64,000 nucleotides of DNA from JAGTVG01 sp963699805 (GCA_963699805.1 CAVOVH010000002.1:62001-126000), one strand, 5' to 3'. Positions 54,406-63,690 are shown, numbered from the stretch's first letter. The notes: generated by a model from the letters alone, not told the origin. Numbers and translations are program-made.

Positions 54406-55807
54406 TTAATAGTTCTTCCATTGCTCCCTGTATTCGTAATGTAACAGATCGTTGGCCTTTTTTTCATTGGTGAACCTTTCGGATACCGGATCCCATTCAA
54501 GCCGTTTTTTTGTTTTAAGGGCAATATTGGCCAGGTGGGCAAATGAAGTGGACCGATGTCCTTCCTCCAGTGGACACCAGGATTCTTCCCTCGATTTCAC
54601 ACAATCGAGAAAATTACGGATCAACCTGGCGGCAGGATCTTCGATAGATAGGAGTCTCCATGCTCCTGATCCGACCGGATATCGTATTCTTCCTCACTGA
54701 TCTGATTTTCCCAGGCCTGAAATTGTCCTGGTTCTGATGGAATGATCTGATAACCTCGTTCACTGATACCAAGGTTCCCTTTGGTCCCCTTCAGTTCTAT
54801 TTCACCGGAAGGAATATCGCCTCCTCCACAAGCTTCGTGAATGCCAAATTTGACAAGGGCACCTGAGGCAAATTCAAAGAGCACTTCCATGGTATCCGGG
54901 ATGTCTCCATCATGTTTCAATACATACTTTCCACCATGGCACTGATGGCAACCGGGGCAGTTTCACCCATCATCCAGCGAATCGCATCCATGTAATGGAC
55001 ACCCCAGTTTCCCATCTGTGAAGAATAATCGCTCCACCATCTGAACTTGTAAGGTGCTATATTATACTGATATGGTCTGTATGCCCTCGGACCCAGCCAC
55101 ATATCCCAGTTAAAATCACTGGGAGGTGCCTCCTGCTGGAAACTTCCAATGCCATCTGGGGTCATATTACTGATTCTCAGGGCATTTCCTATGGTGATCT
55201 TCCCCAGCTTTCCCGCCTGTATTTCCTTTGCCATTTTCTGATAGACAATAGAACCGCGGCGGTTTAAACCCACTGTCACAACCTGCTTTGAATTTTTCTG
55301 AGCATTCACCATTTCCCGTCCTTCCATGAGGGTAATGGTCAGTGGTTTCTCGACATATACATCCTTCCCTGCCCGGATGGCCTGAATGGTCTGTATCGCA
55401 TGCCAGTGGTCCGGGGTGGCAATGCATACCGCATCCACGTTCTTATCTTCGAGGAGTTTCCGGTAATCTGAATATCTTTTTACCTCATTCCCGAAGTTTT
55501 CTCCCATTTTGGGTACCATCCCCATTTTTTTATACCTTTCATCCACCTTCGAATAATCCCTGGCCAGGTAGGGGTCATAGATGTCACATAGGGCAGTGAC
55601 CAGTACGTCTTCATTGCTCATAAAAGAATGAAGTAACTGGGTTCCCCGGTTTCCTACACCAATAAAACCCACCTTGATCTTATCATCCTTTGTTCCCAGG
55701 GGATATTTCAATGGTATGGCCTTGAATAATTCTGGACTGAATGCAAATCCGGAGGCAATGACGGATGTTTTTTTGATGAAATTCCGGCGAGTCTTCATAT
55801 TTTTCAT
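54406..55807 (-). pseudogene. Gfo/Idh/MocA-family oxidoreductase, exported, interrupted by two -1 frameshifts
   Basis: Three overlapping frame segments together give a normal protein of about 467 residues: start near 55807 or 55798 (MKTRRNFIKKTSVIAS, a twin-arginine leader), Rossmann 'VGFIGVGNRGTQLLHSF', catalytic 'VYVEKPL', 'MGNWGVHYMDAIRWMMGE', then a break near 54935. The second segment runs to 54621, and the last (about 54624-54406) ends 'EYREQWKNY'. Each break is restored by adding one G in a short G run (ATGGTGG and CAGGTTG on the minus strand). This could be sequencing error in homopolymers or a true decayed gene. The family oxidises sugars or similar with NAD(P). Confidence 0.85.
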
Positions 55808-55820
55808 ATAATAATTAGGT

Positions 55821-57473
55821 TTAAAGTTCAAATTTGATGGTATCGCTGGGTTGATATCCAATCCGGTGAGCAAGGACCACTAATTGATCATGCTCACGAA
55901 TTGGAAATGGGGAGGAATATACGCTCCAGGCTGTGGGTATTTCACCATTCCGAATGATCTTATAGCCAATGGAAGCACCTTCTGTTTCGCAGGATATGCA
56001 TACCTGATTGCCCTTGTAATCGATCGCGGGATCCATGGTCTCAGGAGGATTGTCAGACCCATTCCACATCTGTTTGATCATTTCCTCTTCTGGAATAAAA
56101 CCCATATCACCGTATTGATTTTGCCAGTTTTCCAGTTCATTTCGTAATTCTATCAATTTATCCTCATATTCCGGATCTCCAGCCAGGTTATTTAATTCAT
56201 ATGGATCATTATAGAGGTCATATAACTCTTCATCCGGCTTTGTCTGTGCGAACCATAATTCCTGATCGGCGTTGAGTTCTCCTGCTTCATGGGCCCGGAT
56301 CAATTCCTGCATCAGATCCATCTGCATTCGGTATTCAATATCCATGATATAAGGTTTCCCCGGTTGAAAATTCTTAAAATATTTATACTGTTTATCCCTG
56401 ACTCCCCGTACCATATCATATTCATCATCGAGGCGGTCACGTGCGGCGAATATGTAGGACCTCGGATTAGCCTGTTCGGGGCCCAGGAAAGCCTGTCCCT
56501 GCAAATGGTCAGGGATGGGATAATGGGTCAGTGATAAAAGCGTTGGGGCAAAGTCAACAAAGCTGATCAGTTCGTCCACCACCATTCCTGCCATTTGTCT
56601 ATCCGGGAACCGTATGATCAAGGGAACTTTCAATCCGGTATCATAGATTTCCCTTTTCTGTCGGGGTAAGGGGCCACCATGATCTGAATAAAAAAAGATA
56701 ACGGTACTTTCAAGGAGTCCTTCCTTTTTCAATTCAGCAATCACCAACCCAGCCAGTGAATCCATTTCATAAAGGTTGGAGTAATTCCGGGCCAATTCAT
56801 TTCGCACCACTTCATTGTCGGGATAATAGGGGGGAACCTTCAGCGCTGCCGGATCCACTCGTAAAGGGTGATTCTTATTTCCCCACATGCCCGATTCATG
56901 GCATACTGTAAAATTAAAGATGGCAAAAAAGGGTTGTCCTTCCGCCCGGTTTTTCCAGTGAGCTTCGTTACTGCTTTCATCCCAGGCCGTAACTGGCGGA
57001 ATGAATTGATAATCCTGTTTACTGTTATTGGTACAATAATATCCATTCCTCCGGAGGTATTCCGAATAACATTTGACATATTCAGGTATCACCACTGAAT
57101 AGGTGGGGACTGGCTGGTATGGAGGTGAACCAAGGGTCCGCATATGGTGAGTCCCAATACTGGTGGGATACATCCCGGTGATCAAAGCCGAACGACTCGG
57201 GGCACACACGCCTGCTACTGAATACACATTGGTAAAACGGACCCCTTCCCCTGCCAGTTGATCCAGATTCGGTGTTTCTGCGATGAGGTCACCATAACAT
57301 CCCAGGGTAGGCATCTGGTCCTCACAGGTGATCCAGACGATGTTGGGCTTTTCCGGTAGTTGAATTTCCTTTAAATGGGTATATGGATCGGCAATTTCTT
57401 TTTGGTTGGCCGGCTGTTGCGAACAGTTATAGTAAAAAAAAATAGGAAGAATAATAAAAATGAGCTTTTTCAT
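55821..57473 (-). CDS. S1-family sulfatase, lipoprotein
   Basis: The 550-residue protein begins with a lipobox leader (YYNCSQQ, cysteine near residue 17) and the sulfatase core 'NIVWITCEDQMPTLGCYG', where the early acids bind calcium. The formylglycine motif is C-A-P-S-R in 'VCAPSRSALITGMYP'. 'YSDHGGPLPRQKREIYD' and 'VPLIIRFP' are also typical. A C-terminal domain of about 80 residues resembles the beta-sandwich tails of carbohydrate sulfatases. It would remove sulfate esters from glycans after maturation by a formylglycine-generating enzyme, not encoded here. It is the first gene of the operon on this strand. Confidence 0.9.
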   Translation of the reverse strand: MKKLIFIILPIFFYYNCSQQPANQKEIADPYTHLKEIQLPEKPNIVWITCEDQMPTLGCYGDLIAETPNLDQLAGEGVRFTNVYSVAGVCAPSRSALITGMYPTSIGTHHMRTLGSPPYQPVPTYSVVIPEYVKCYSEYLRRNGYYCTNNSKQDYQFIPPVTAWDESSNEAHWKNRAEGQPFFAIFNFTVCHESGMWGNKNHPLRVDPAALKVPPYYPDNEVVRNELARNYSNLYEMDSLAGLVIAELKKEGLLESTVIFFYSDHGGPLPRQKREIYDTGLKVPLIIRFPDRQMAGMVVDELISFVDFAPTLLSLTHYPIPDHLQGQAFLGPEQANPRSYIFAARDRLDDEYDMVRGVRDKQYKYFKNFQPGKPYIMDIEYRMQMDLMQELIRAHEAGELNADQELWFAQTKPDEELYDLYNDPYELNNLAGDPEYEDKLIELRNELENWQNQYGDMGFIPEEEMIKQMWNGSDNPPETMDPAIDYKGNQVCISCETEGASIGYKIIRNGEIPTAWSVYSSPFPIREHDQLVVLAHRIGYQPSDTIKFEL

Positions 57474-57594
57474 ACCTGAAAAATATGAAGTATGGTCTGA
57501 TCAAATTTAATGAAAAATAGAAATAACCCGAAAAATTACCAATTTTTTCCCACAAAGGCGTTGGTATTGGATTGAAAGCGGAAAGTCACAGATT

Positions 57595-58971
57595 TTACAC
57601 GGTTACGATCCTGTAATCTTTTCCGTTCCGCAAAAAGGACTGAAGGATACGCTGAATATCCTGATTGTCCGGAAAGTATTTAATATAATTTTTTAACTGG
57701 GAGGAATGCAGGATCTCGGCTTGGTTATCATAAAATCCAAATCCCAGGTATTTACCCTGTTCTATCCAGACCACTGAAGATTCCTCCCTGTTCCGGCCCG
57801 GCCCGATGATGGCTGCAGAGAGATTTTCCTGGGAAAAAGACTGGAGAACTTTGTTCACCCTTTTATTGTACCTGGCTGGTTTTTCCTCTCCCAGGCAAGC
57901 CCCGTAACATTTATGGATGCGGTAGTCAAAACAGGATCCCGGTGATTTCTGTAAACCAGTAAGCTTGGGGCATAATTCAAATTCATCCGTTTTATTTTTC
58001 AGGAAGTTTCTGGCTTCATTCAATGATTTGAACAAAACAATGGGACGCCCGGCGATATGAGTCCGGCTGATCGAAAATCTTTTATAACCACGTTGATCTT
58101 CATATAGATAGATCCCGTAATTCCAGGTAACTCTTTTTTGAGCCTGATTATACAACGGCCATAATCTTTTAATTTCATAATTCTCAAAAAGTAATGATAC
58201 GAGCTCGTTGCCGCAAAGCTCATAACTGATCCCATGAATTTCCCTGAACATATGTTGCTTTTGGGTGGTTTCCGATCCTGGAGTGAAATGACTTTTTACC
58301 CGTTTCCTGATATTCTTGGCTTTCCCGACATAGATCACTTTTCCTTTGATGTCAAAGAAATAATAAACTCCGGGCTCCTCCGGAAGATGTTCAAACTGTT
58401 CCCTGGGAAGATTAGGGGGTAAGCTGGCTTCGTAGGAATTCTTTTTCAAAGATTGTTCAATATGCCCGTCTTTATCAGAGGCCTGCAGGATCTCAAAAAC
58501 CTTCACCGTGGCTTCCGCATCACCGAAAGCCCGGTGCCGGGAATTGATCTCAATATTCAATTGCCTGGCCAGGTTGCCAAGGCTATAGGAAGGAAGTCCG
58601 GGCAGTATTTTTCTGGCGAGCCGGACCGTACATAATTTTCTGGCCTGGAAATCTCCCCCAAGATATTTAAATTCCTGGCGAATGAAATTATAGTCAAAAT
58701 TCACATTGTGCGCCACAAATATTTTTTTATCCAGCAGTTGATAAATGGTCTTGGCCACCTCATAAAACTTAGGTGCATTTTCGACCATTTGGTTGGTGAT
58801 TCCGGTTAGGGAACTGATATAGGGAGGAATAATAGATTCCGGATTGATAAGACTGTGGAATTTATTAACGATTTTTTCACCGTTATATATATAAATGGCG
58901 ATCTCAGTGATCTTGTTTCTTTGCGTATAATTTCCTGTGGTTTCTATGTCTACAATTGCATACATATCCAA
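57595..58971 (-). CDS. DEDDh exonuclease - GIY-YIG nuclease fusion protein
   Basis: The 458-residue protein has an N-terminal DnaQ-like exonuclease (about 1-170) with 'AIVDIETTG' (D and E), 'NVNFDYNFI' and 'HRAFGDAEA' (catalytic H and D). A UvrC-like GIY-YIG nuclease domain follows (about 200-290) with 'PGVYYFFDIKGKVIYVGKAKNIRKRV'. The C-terminal third includes a cysteine cluster (CFDYRIHKCYGACLG), as in UvrC N-terminal regions. The layout matches known epsilon-like/UvrC N-terminal fusions (as in Cho-like repair proteins). It probably acts in DNA repair. It is a single gene. Confidence 0.88.
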   Translation of the reverse strand: MDMYAIVDIETTGNYTQRNKITEIAIYIYNGEKIVNKFHSLINPESIIPPYISSLTGITNQMVENAPKFYEVAKTIYQLLDKKIFVAHNVNFDYNFIRQEFKYLGGDFQARKLCTVRLARKILPGLPSYSLGNLARQLNIEINSRHRAFGDAEATVKVFEILQASDKDGHIEQSLKKNSYEASLPPNLPREQFEHLPEEPGVYYFFDIKGKVIYVGKAKNIRKRVKSHFTPGSETTQKQHMFREIHGISYELCGNELVSLLFENYEIKRLWPLYNQAQKRVTWNYGIYLYEDQRGYKRFSISRTHIAGRPIVLFKSLNEARNFLKNKTDEFELCPKLTGLQKSPGSCFDYRIHKCYGACLGEEKPARYNKRVNKVLQSFSQENLSAAIIGPGRNREESSVVWIEQGKYLGFGFYDNQAEILHSSQLKNYIKYFPDNQDIQRILQSFLRNGKDYRIVTV

Positions 58972-59051
58972 TACCTAAAAAGCCATCCGACTCATTGATC
59001 GATCTTAAGATCTGAAAGGGTATGATGATGTTTCATCACGGTTCAAATCGA

Positions 59052-59750
59052 TTAAAAATAATAATAACTTCCCAGGATCTCTTTTTCGGGAAATTTATTT
59101 AATGGGTATAATTTAGAATGTTTCTGACAAAAATCCGTTTTCCCGGGCTGTTTCTTGACAAATACATTCCGTAATATTTCAATTCCATTAAATTCCCGTT
59201 TAAATTCCTTTTGTAACAGACAGGTAATATCCATCAGGGGTCTTTGCCTGTTTAAATACTTTCTTCGTGAGCCGGCCGAAATGATCACTGGCACCACTGA
59301 AGTTAAACGCGACATTCTGGAGCTGGCTGTTTGGGTCAGGATTGCAAAATGACAATCCTCAGGGCCATCCTGTGACTTTTTCCGGTAAAGATAAATGCCT
59401 GCCATGGTGATCACCGGTTCAGCGGGGAAAAAAATAAAATAATATTTTTCATCGTGTTCCACAAAGAAACCATTGGCCGGGATGAGACACCGGTTTTTGC
59501 GTATTGCAAGGCGGGAATCCCTGTTTTTAACGATTCCTTCCGACTTGAACCAGGTTTTCAGCGATCCTTTCAGACTGGGCATGCCCCAGATGCCTGAAAT
59601 TATTTTTCCAATGGAATCCGGCTGGATAATGGGTAATTCAAGACCGGATTTACCCACAAATACCGGATCAAAATGCATGGTAAATTCCGCAGTAAGCTGA
59701 TTTTCAATTCTCACAGCCTCGGAACCGATGGAATAATAGGGAAGTAACAT
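59052..59750 (-). CDS. SRAP (SOS-associated peptidase/HMCES) family protein lacking the catalytic Cys2
   Basis: The 232-residue protein follows the SRAP pattern: 'SIGSEAVRIENQLTAEF', 'ISGIWGMPS', 'RCLIPANGFFVEH' and 'CHFAILTQTASSRMSRLTSVVPVIIS'. Functional SRAP proteins start Met-Cys, with Cys2 forming a covalent link to abasic DNA, and have a His in the segment before 'MPVIL'. Here residue 2 is Leu and that segment has Ser/Leu. An in-frame TGA directly precedes the ATG, so no earlier Cys start exists. It is probably an inactive paralogue or binds DNA without crosslinking. Confidence 0.72.
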   Translation of the reverse strand: MLLPYYSIGSEAVRIENQLTAEFTMHFDPVFVGKSGLELPIIQPDSIGKIISGIWGMPSLKGSLKTWFKSEGIVKNRDSRLAIRKNRCLIPANGFFVEHDEKYYFIFFPAEPVITMAGIYLYRKKSQDGPEDCHFAILTQTASSRMSRLTSVVPVIISAGSRRKYLNRQRPLMDITCLLQKEFKREFNGIEILRNVFVKKQPGKTDFCQKHSKLYPLNKFPEKEILGSYYYF

Positions 59751-59820
59751 TCAGCCAGTTAAATTAGCTATGCTAAATATAGTGAATTAAAAACTAAAAA
59801 AATTAGATTTACTAAAAAAA

Positions 59821-60186
59821 TTAAACTTCCTGGATGATTCCGTGTGGGGCAGGTTTCCCAAAGGTATCAATGTGTACAAAGATGATTTTTTCAATACGGA
59901 TGATCTCAACCTGCGTAATTTTATTCCGTACCAGACAGCGTACGGTAATGCTGGTCCGTCCGATGGATACTACTTCCATGCCGATCTCCACGATGTCACC
60001 ATTCTGGGCTGAGCTTATAAAATTAATTTCAGACATGTACTTGGTGACCACACTTTTGGTTTTGAGCTGACCCATTACAAAAATGGCGGCCTCTTCATCG
60101 ATCCAGCCCAGGAGTATTCCCCCGAAAAGTGTACCCCTGGAATTAAGATCCTGTGGTTTTACTAATTTTCTGCTTAAAAACTGCAT
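59821..60186 (-). CDS. Acyl-CoA thioesterase (hotdog fold, YciA-like)
   Basis: The 121-residue protein has the hotdog-fold thioesterase pattern 'LVKPQDLNSRGTLFGGILLGWIDEEAAI', in which Asn and Asp (N15, D30) are the active-site residues of the YciA/BACH family, and 'VTKYMSEINFISSAQNGDIVEIG'. It hydrolyses acyl-CoA thioesters in the cytoplasm. The C terminus ends 'KPAPHGIIQEV'. It has no clear operon partner; the next minus-strand gene begins about 120 bp away. Confidence 0.85.
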   Translation of the reverse strand: MQFLSRKLVKPQDLNSRGTLFGGILLGWIDEEAAIFVMGQLKTKSVVTKYMSEINFISSAQNGDIVEIGMEVVSIGRTSITVRCLVRNKITQVEIIRIEKIIFVHIDTFGKPAPHGIIQEV

Positions 60187-60309
60187 ATTTTTTCTTCTTA
60201 AGAATGGATCTTAAGATAAGAGATTTCTTTAACTTATTCAGGATTATATGGAATTTATCTGTATCAGGAATCGCAATGATTATACCGGGTGGGTAAAAAG
60301 GTCCATAAT

Positions 60310-60720
60310 TCATTTCACAAAGGATGCACCGGCTCTTGCAAGGTTAATGATTCCTCCTTTGATATTATAACTTTTCTTAAATCCTTGCTTGCGCATCAAA
60401 TGAACAATGGAATGGCTGCGAGCACCGGACTGGCAGTAAACATAATAAGTTTTAGACAAGTCGAATTCAAGTAATCGCTCTTCGGTTCCGGGAGTATATA
60501 TGTCAACCAATACAGCTCCTGGTAAATGTCCACTCTCAAATTCCTGCCTGGTCCGGACATCAAGAACAACTGAAATGGCAGGATCGTTCTCCTTTAAGAA
60601 ATCTTCAGCCGATATTTCAATTGAACTGGAAGTGGCGGAATCGCATGAATATTCCAGATACGATAAAATTACAAGCCATATTAGATAAGATAAGATCTTT
60701 ATTTTCATCATAGGATCCAA
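60310..60720 (-). CDS. Rhodanese-domain lipoprotein
   Basis: The 136-residue protein has a hydrophobic leader ending in a lipobox-like LEYSC (about residue 26) and one rhodanese domain with the active-site cysteine in 'YYVYCQSGARSHSIVHLMRKQG'. It would transfer sulfane sulfur or act as a persulfide carrier in the periplasm. An alternative ATG lies 12 bp inside. A cytoplasmic rhodanese with similar active-site loop is encoded next upstream at 60858-61214, so the two could serve both sides of the membrane. Confidence 0.85.
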   Translation of the reverse strand: MDPMMKIKILSYLIWLVILSYLEYSCDSATSSSIEISAEDFLKENDPAISVVLDVRTRQEFESGHLPGAVLVDIYTPGTEERLLEFDLSKTYYVYCQSGARSHSIVHLMRKQGFKKSYNIKGGIINLARAGASFVK

Positions 60721-60783
60721 AGTTTTCTATTGATCATTCAAACCTCCGTGTTGGTATTGGGGCATGGATTCATTAAAAGGGAT

Positions 60784-60843
60784 CCGGCCCGCCCTAGCAG
60801 ATCCGCCTTGTATGTATTGACAGATCCTGCCTGGGCGGACGGG
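60784..60843. repeat. Imperfect inverted repeat between rhodanese genes
   Basis: The left arm CCGGCCCGCCCTAGCAGATC (60784-60803) and the right arm (60823-60843, GATCCTGCCTGGGCGGACGGG) are roughly complementary over about 18 positions with a loop of about 19 bases. It is GC-rich amid AT-rich flanks, so it may be a REP/MITE-like element or a terminator of the upstream rhodanese gene. It lies between the two rhodanese genes. Confidence 0.45.
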
Positions 60844-60857
60844 TTTATATGAGTCTA

Positions 60858-61214
60858 TTACACTAAGGGTCCCTGCCAGCCCATTAAGCCGAATTTCACA
60901 TTGTAGAGATTTTTTAAACCTGCTTCTGCCATTACCCGACAGGCTGTCATACTCCGGCTGCCACTTCTGCAATACACATAATATGTTTTATCAGGATCGA
61001 GTTGGCCTGCCGTACTCCTGAAAGAAGGATCCATCAGGTTCAGCAGTTTTGCATCCGGGATATGACCGGAATTAAATTCACCAGGTGTCCTTACATCAAT
61101 GATCTCAAAATTATTTTTTTTATTTTGATTCTTGAGGATATCTTCCAGTTGATCGCAGAATATATGCTCAAATTTTTCAGCTGTTTTACCAAATATGTTA
61201 AACATGTTTTTCAA
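60858..61214 (-). CDS. Rhodanese-like domain protein, cytoplasmic
   Basis: The 118-residue single-domain protein has no leader and the rhodanese loop 'YYVYCRSGSRSMTACRVMAEAG', with the active-site Cys in the first part. 'EIIDVRTPGEFNSGHIPDAKLLNL' is the N-terminal domain signature. It would move sulfane sulfur between cytoplasmic carriers. It is downstream of the persulfide-dioxygenase-like gene and probably part of the same sulfur-stress group. Confidence 0.88.
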   Translation of the reverse strand: MKNMFNIFGKTAEKFEHIFCDQLEDILKNQNKKNNFEIIDVRTPGEFNSGHIPDAKLLNLMDPSFRSTAGQLDPDKTYYVYCRSGSRSMTACRVMAEAGLKNLYNVKFGLMGWQGPLV

Positions 61215-61238
61215 ATTTATGGTATTAATTGAATTAAA

Positions 61239-61285
61239 ATTCCCCTTTTACATCCTCAGGATGTGAAATTTCATAAGAGGGGAAT
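61239..61285 (-). terminator. Nested hairpin after the MBL-rhodanese gene
   Basis: Outer arms ATTCCCCT and AGGGGAAT are perfect, and inside lies CATCC-TCA-GGATG. On the minus strand the stem is followed by AATTTTAATTC. It lies 24-70 bp past the MBL-rhodanese stop and before the next rhodanese gene, so it should terminate or attenuate transcription between them. Confidence 0.6.
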
Positions 61286-61308
61286 CGATTGTGAATAAAG
61301 GCTGGGAT

Positions 61309-62685
61309 TCAGGAATTCACTTTTTCAGTCTTGAATTCTTTGATCCCTTCGCTCAGATCATAAACGGTTGTTCCAGGCAGGGCATTTTCCAGGATACTGG
61401 AACCCGTGGCTGATCTGTAACCACCCTCACAGTGTACTACGATTTGTTTATCCGTTGGAACTTCATGTACCCGCTCCCGCAATTCATGCAAGGGGATGTT
61501 GATCGAATTCTCAAAATAGAGATTATTTTTTCGTTCCGACTCCACCCTGACATCGACAATGGTAAAATTCTGTGGATATGTTTTTAATCCATCCAAATTG
61601 AGTTCAGGATGGATCTGTGTACCATAAGATGGATTGAGCAAGGCTCCTTTGATGTTCTTTTCATAGCCGATTTTGGCGGATCTTCTTATCACACCATGTA
61701 AAGATTTTTCATCTTCTGCAATGAGATAGAATTTTTCCTCCGGGCCAATGATGGAACCCAACCAGGTTTCAAATTTTCCATCTTCGATGATATTGATGGC
61801 TCCAGGTACATGACCGGCATTGTATTTTTTCCTTGACCGGGTATCCACCACAACAGTGCCTTCTTCAAGTCGGGTTTCCCGGTTCAGGATGGGCACCTTT
61901 TTTACACTTTCCTCAAAATCTTCGGCCCCTTCTTTATTTACGCCAACATCAAATCCAAAATATTTAGGGATATAGGGTTGGTCTTCGAGCAGGATATTTA
62001 CAAATTCATCCTCATTCATTTCCTGCAGGGCATAATTTTCTTCCAACTGTCTGCCAATTGTACTGTACAGATCCTTACTGAGGGATTTTCCACAGAGTGA
62101 GCCTGAACCATGCGCCGGATAGACCACAACATCTTTTTCAAGCTGCATCAGTATATTCCGCGTTGACCGGTACATATCCCTGGCCAACTGTTCTCGTTTG
62201 GCTGTGATGTTACCTGCATTCTCCCGCAGATCAGGTCGCCCGACATCCCCTATGAACAAGGTATCACCGGTAAAGACCGCCTGTCCTTTACCTTTTTCAT
62301 CAACCGCCAGGATGCTGATGCTGTCCGGTGAATGACCCGGTGTATTCATGGCTTTTAAAGTACAATCGCCCACTTTCAGCATCTCCCCGGTATCGAAAGT
62401 TTCATGGGGATAATCGGCTCCGAGGAGTTCGCTCACATAGATTTTTGCACCTGTTCTTTTGGCAATCTCAAGATGTGAACTTACAAAATCGGCGTGCGGA
62501 TGAGTCTCGATCACCGCCTTGATATTGCCTCCTTTTTCATCGGCATAATCGATATAAGGCTGTGGATCCCGAGCCGGATCCACCAGTGCAACGTCTCCCT
62601 TACAATAAATGGCGTAGGAAGCGTGCGCAAGTGTTTCATCGTAAAATTGTTTGATTTCCATATTTATTCTTTTTTTATTTTTCAT
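61309..62685 (-). CDS. Metallo-beta-lactamase/rhodanese fusion, probable persulfide dioxygenase-type
   Basis: The 458-residue protein combines an N-terminal MBL domain (about 9-250), with the metal motif T-H-P-H-A-D-F-V-S-S-H at 61-71, and two rhodanese domains (about 265-350 and 370-455). The first rhodanese has no active-site cysteine ('YLIAEDE'), while the second has it in 'VVHCEGGYRSATG'. This is the layout of CstB/ETHE1-like persulfide dioxygenase-sulfurtransferases, which oxidise glutathione persulfide or similar to thiosulfate or sulfite. The start at 62685 overlaps the permease TGA (ATGA); an internal ATG at 62661 is a shorter alternative. Confidence 0.9.
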   Translation of the reverse strand: MKNKKRINMEIKQFYDETLAHASYAIYCKGDVALVDPARDPQPYIDYADEKGGNIKAVIETHPHADFVSSHLEIAKRTGAKIYVSELLGADYPHETFDTGEMLKVGDCTLKAMNTPGHSPDSISILAVDEKGKGQAVFTGDTLFIGDVGRPDLRENAGNITAKREQLARDMYRSTRNILMQLEKDVVVYPAHGSGSLCGKSLSKDLYSTIGRQLEENYALQEMNEDEFVNILLEDQPYIPKYFGFDVGVNKEGAEDFEESVKKVPILNRETRLEEGTVVVDTRSRKKYNAGHVPGAINIIEDGKFETWLGSIIGPEEKFYLIAEDEKSLHGVIRRSAKIGYEKNIKGALLNPSYGTQIHPELNLDGLKTYPQNFTIVDVRVESERKNNLYFENSINIPLHELRERVHEVPTDKQIVVHCEGGYRSATGSSILENALPGTTVYDLSEGIKEFKTEKVNS

Positions 62686-63686
62686 ATAAATAATTCGTTG
62701 ACAAGAATATAAATGGACATGACGAGGACAAACCAGCCAAATCCCTTTTTAAGCTTATTCCCATCTATGAATTTTGTGGCATAGGTACCTGCAAAGATAC
62801 CGATTACTGAAAGGCCTGTAAATGACAGCAAAAACGTCCAGGCAATCTCCTGGTTCCCGATGTCTCCCAGAAATCCCAACAGGGAATTTACTGAAATAAT
62901 GAGAAGCGAAGTCCCGATGGCTATTTTCATGGGCAAACCGGCCAGCAATACCAGGGCAGGGATGATCAGAAATCCCCCACCGGCACCAATCAGTCCCGTA
63001 ATGGTCCCCACAAGCCCTCCTTCAAGTACGATCACGGGATAGTTATGTAATAATCCTTTCGGTTCAATATCTTCTGTCTGTTCCTTTCTTCCTTTGATCA
63101 TAGAGAAGGACGACAAGAACATGATAATGGCAAAAAACACCATGATCCCAACGTTTTTTGTCAGGGTGAAATCCCCGAGTACGATCAGATGATCCGGTAT
63201 TTTCGGAATAATGAATTGTCGAACAATAAAGACCATGATGGCGGCTGGTGTGACCAGCAGGAATGCTTTTAAATGTTTTTTACTTCCCCGGAAGGTCATA
63301 TTCAGGCTGAGCAGGGATACAGCCAGCATCACCCCAATCAATATCAAGATGAAGAGTAAATCGGTGGTGATGTCTAGTTCTCCAATGGTAAATAATTGTT
63401 CCGGGATGGTTGGAAGAAGAAACCTTCTGGTTAGAAAAACGGCCAGGAGGGAAGGAACTGCAAACACAATGGCTGTTTTATAACTCAGTAACCCCTTTTT
63501 CATATAATTCAAGGCCCCTACGGAAGCTGAAATACCCACCACAAATAATGAATAAGCGGTGGCAAGTACCGGCTCAATCTGGAACAGATACACCAACACA
63601 GGGACGGTAAGGATCGATCCCCCGCCCCCGATGAATCCCAGCGTAAATCCTATTAAGATCGCTATCAGAAAACCCAATGTCTCCAT
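62682..63686 (-). CDS. TauE/SafE-family sulfite exporter-like permease
   Basis: The 334-residue protein has about eight hydrophobic helices and two repeats of the TSUP motif: 'GFIGGGGSILTVPVLVYLF' near the N terminus and 'GLIGAGGGFLIIPALVLLAG' in the second half. TSUP proteins export sulfite, taurine-derived or other organosulfur anions. It is the first gene of the operon with the MBL-rhodanese gene, and sits 5 bp downstream of a palindromic operator and the arsR gene. Together they look like a persulfide/sulfite detoxification unit. Confidence 0.9.
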   Translation of the reverse strand: METLGFLIAILIGFTLGFIGGGGSILTVPVLVYLFQIEPVLATAYSLFVVGISASVGALNYMKKGLLSYKTAIVFAVPSLLAVFLTRRFLLPTIPEQLFTIGELDITTDLLFILILIGVMLAVSLLSLNMTFRGSKKHLKAFLLVTPAAIMVFIVRQFIIPKIPDHLIVLGDFTLTKNVGIMVFFAIIMFLSSFSMIKGRKEQTEDIEPKGLLHNYPVIVLEGGLVGTITGLIGAGGGFLIIPALVLLAGLPMKIAIGTSLLIISVNSLLGFLGDIGNQEIAWTFLLSFTGLSVIGIFAGTYATKFIDGNKLKKGFGWFVLVMSIYILVNELFI

Positions 63687-63690
63687 TATT

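Noticed and set aside
60784..60843. Transposon-end interpretation of the GC-rich inverted repeat
   Set aside because: No target-site duplication, transposase or second copy can be seen; kept only as a low-confidence inverted repeat.
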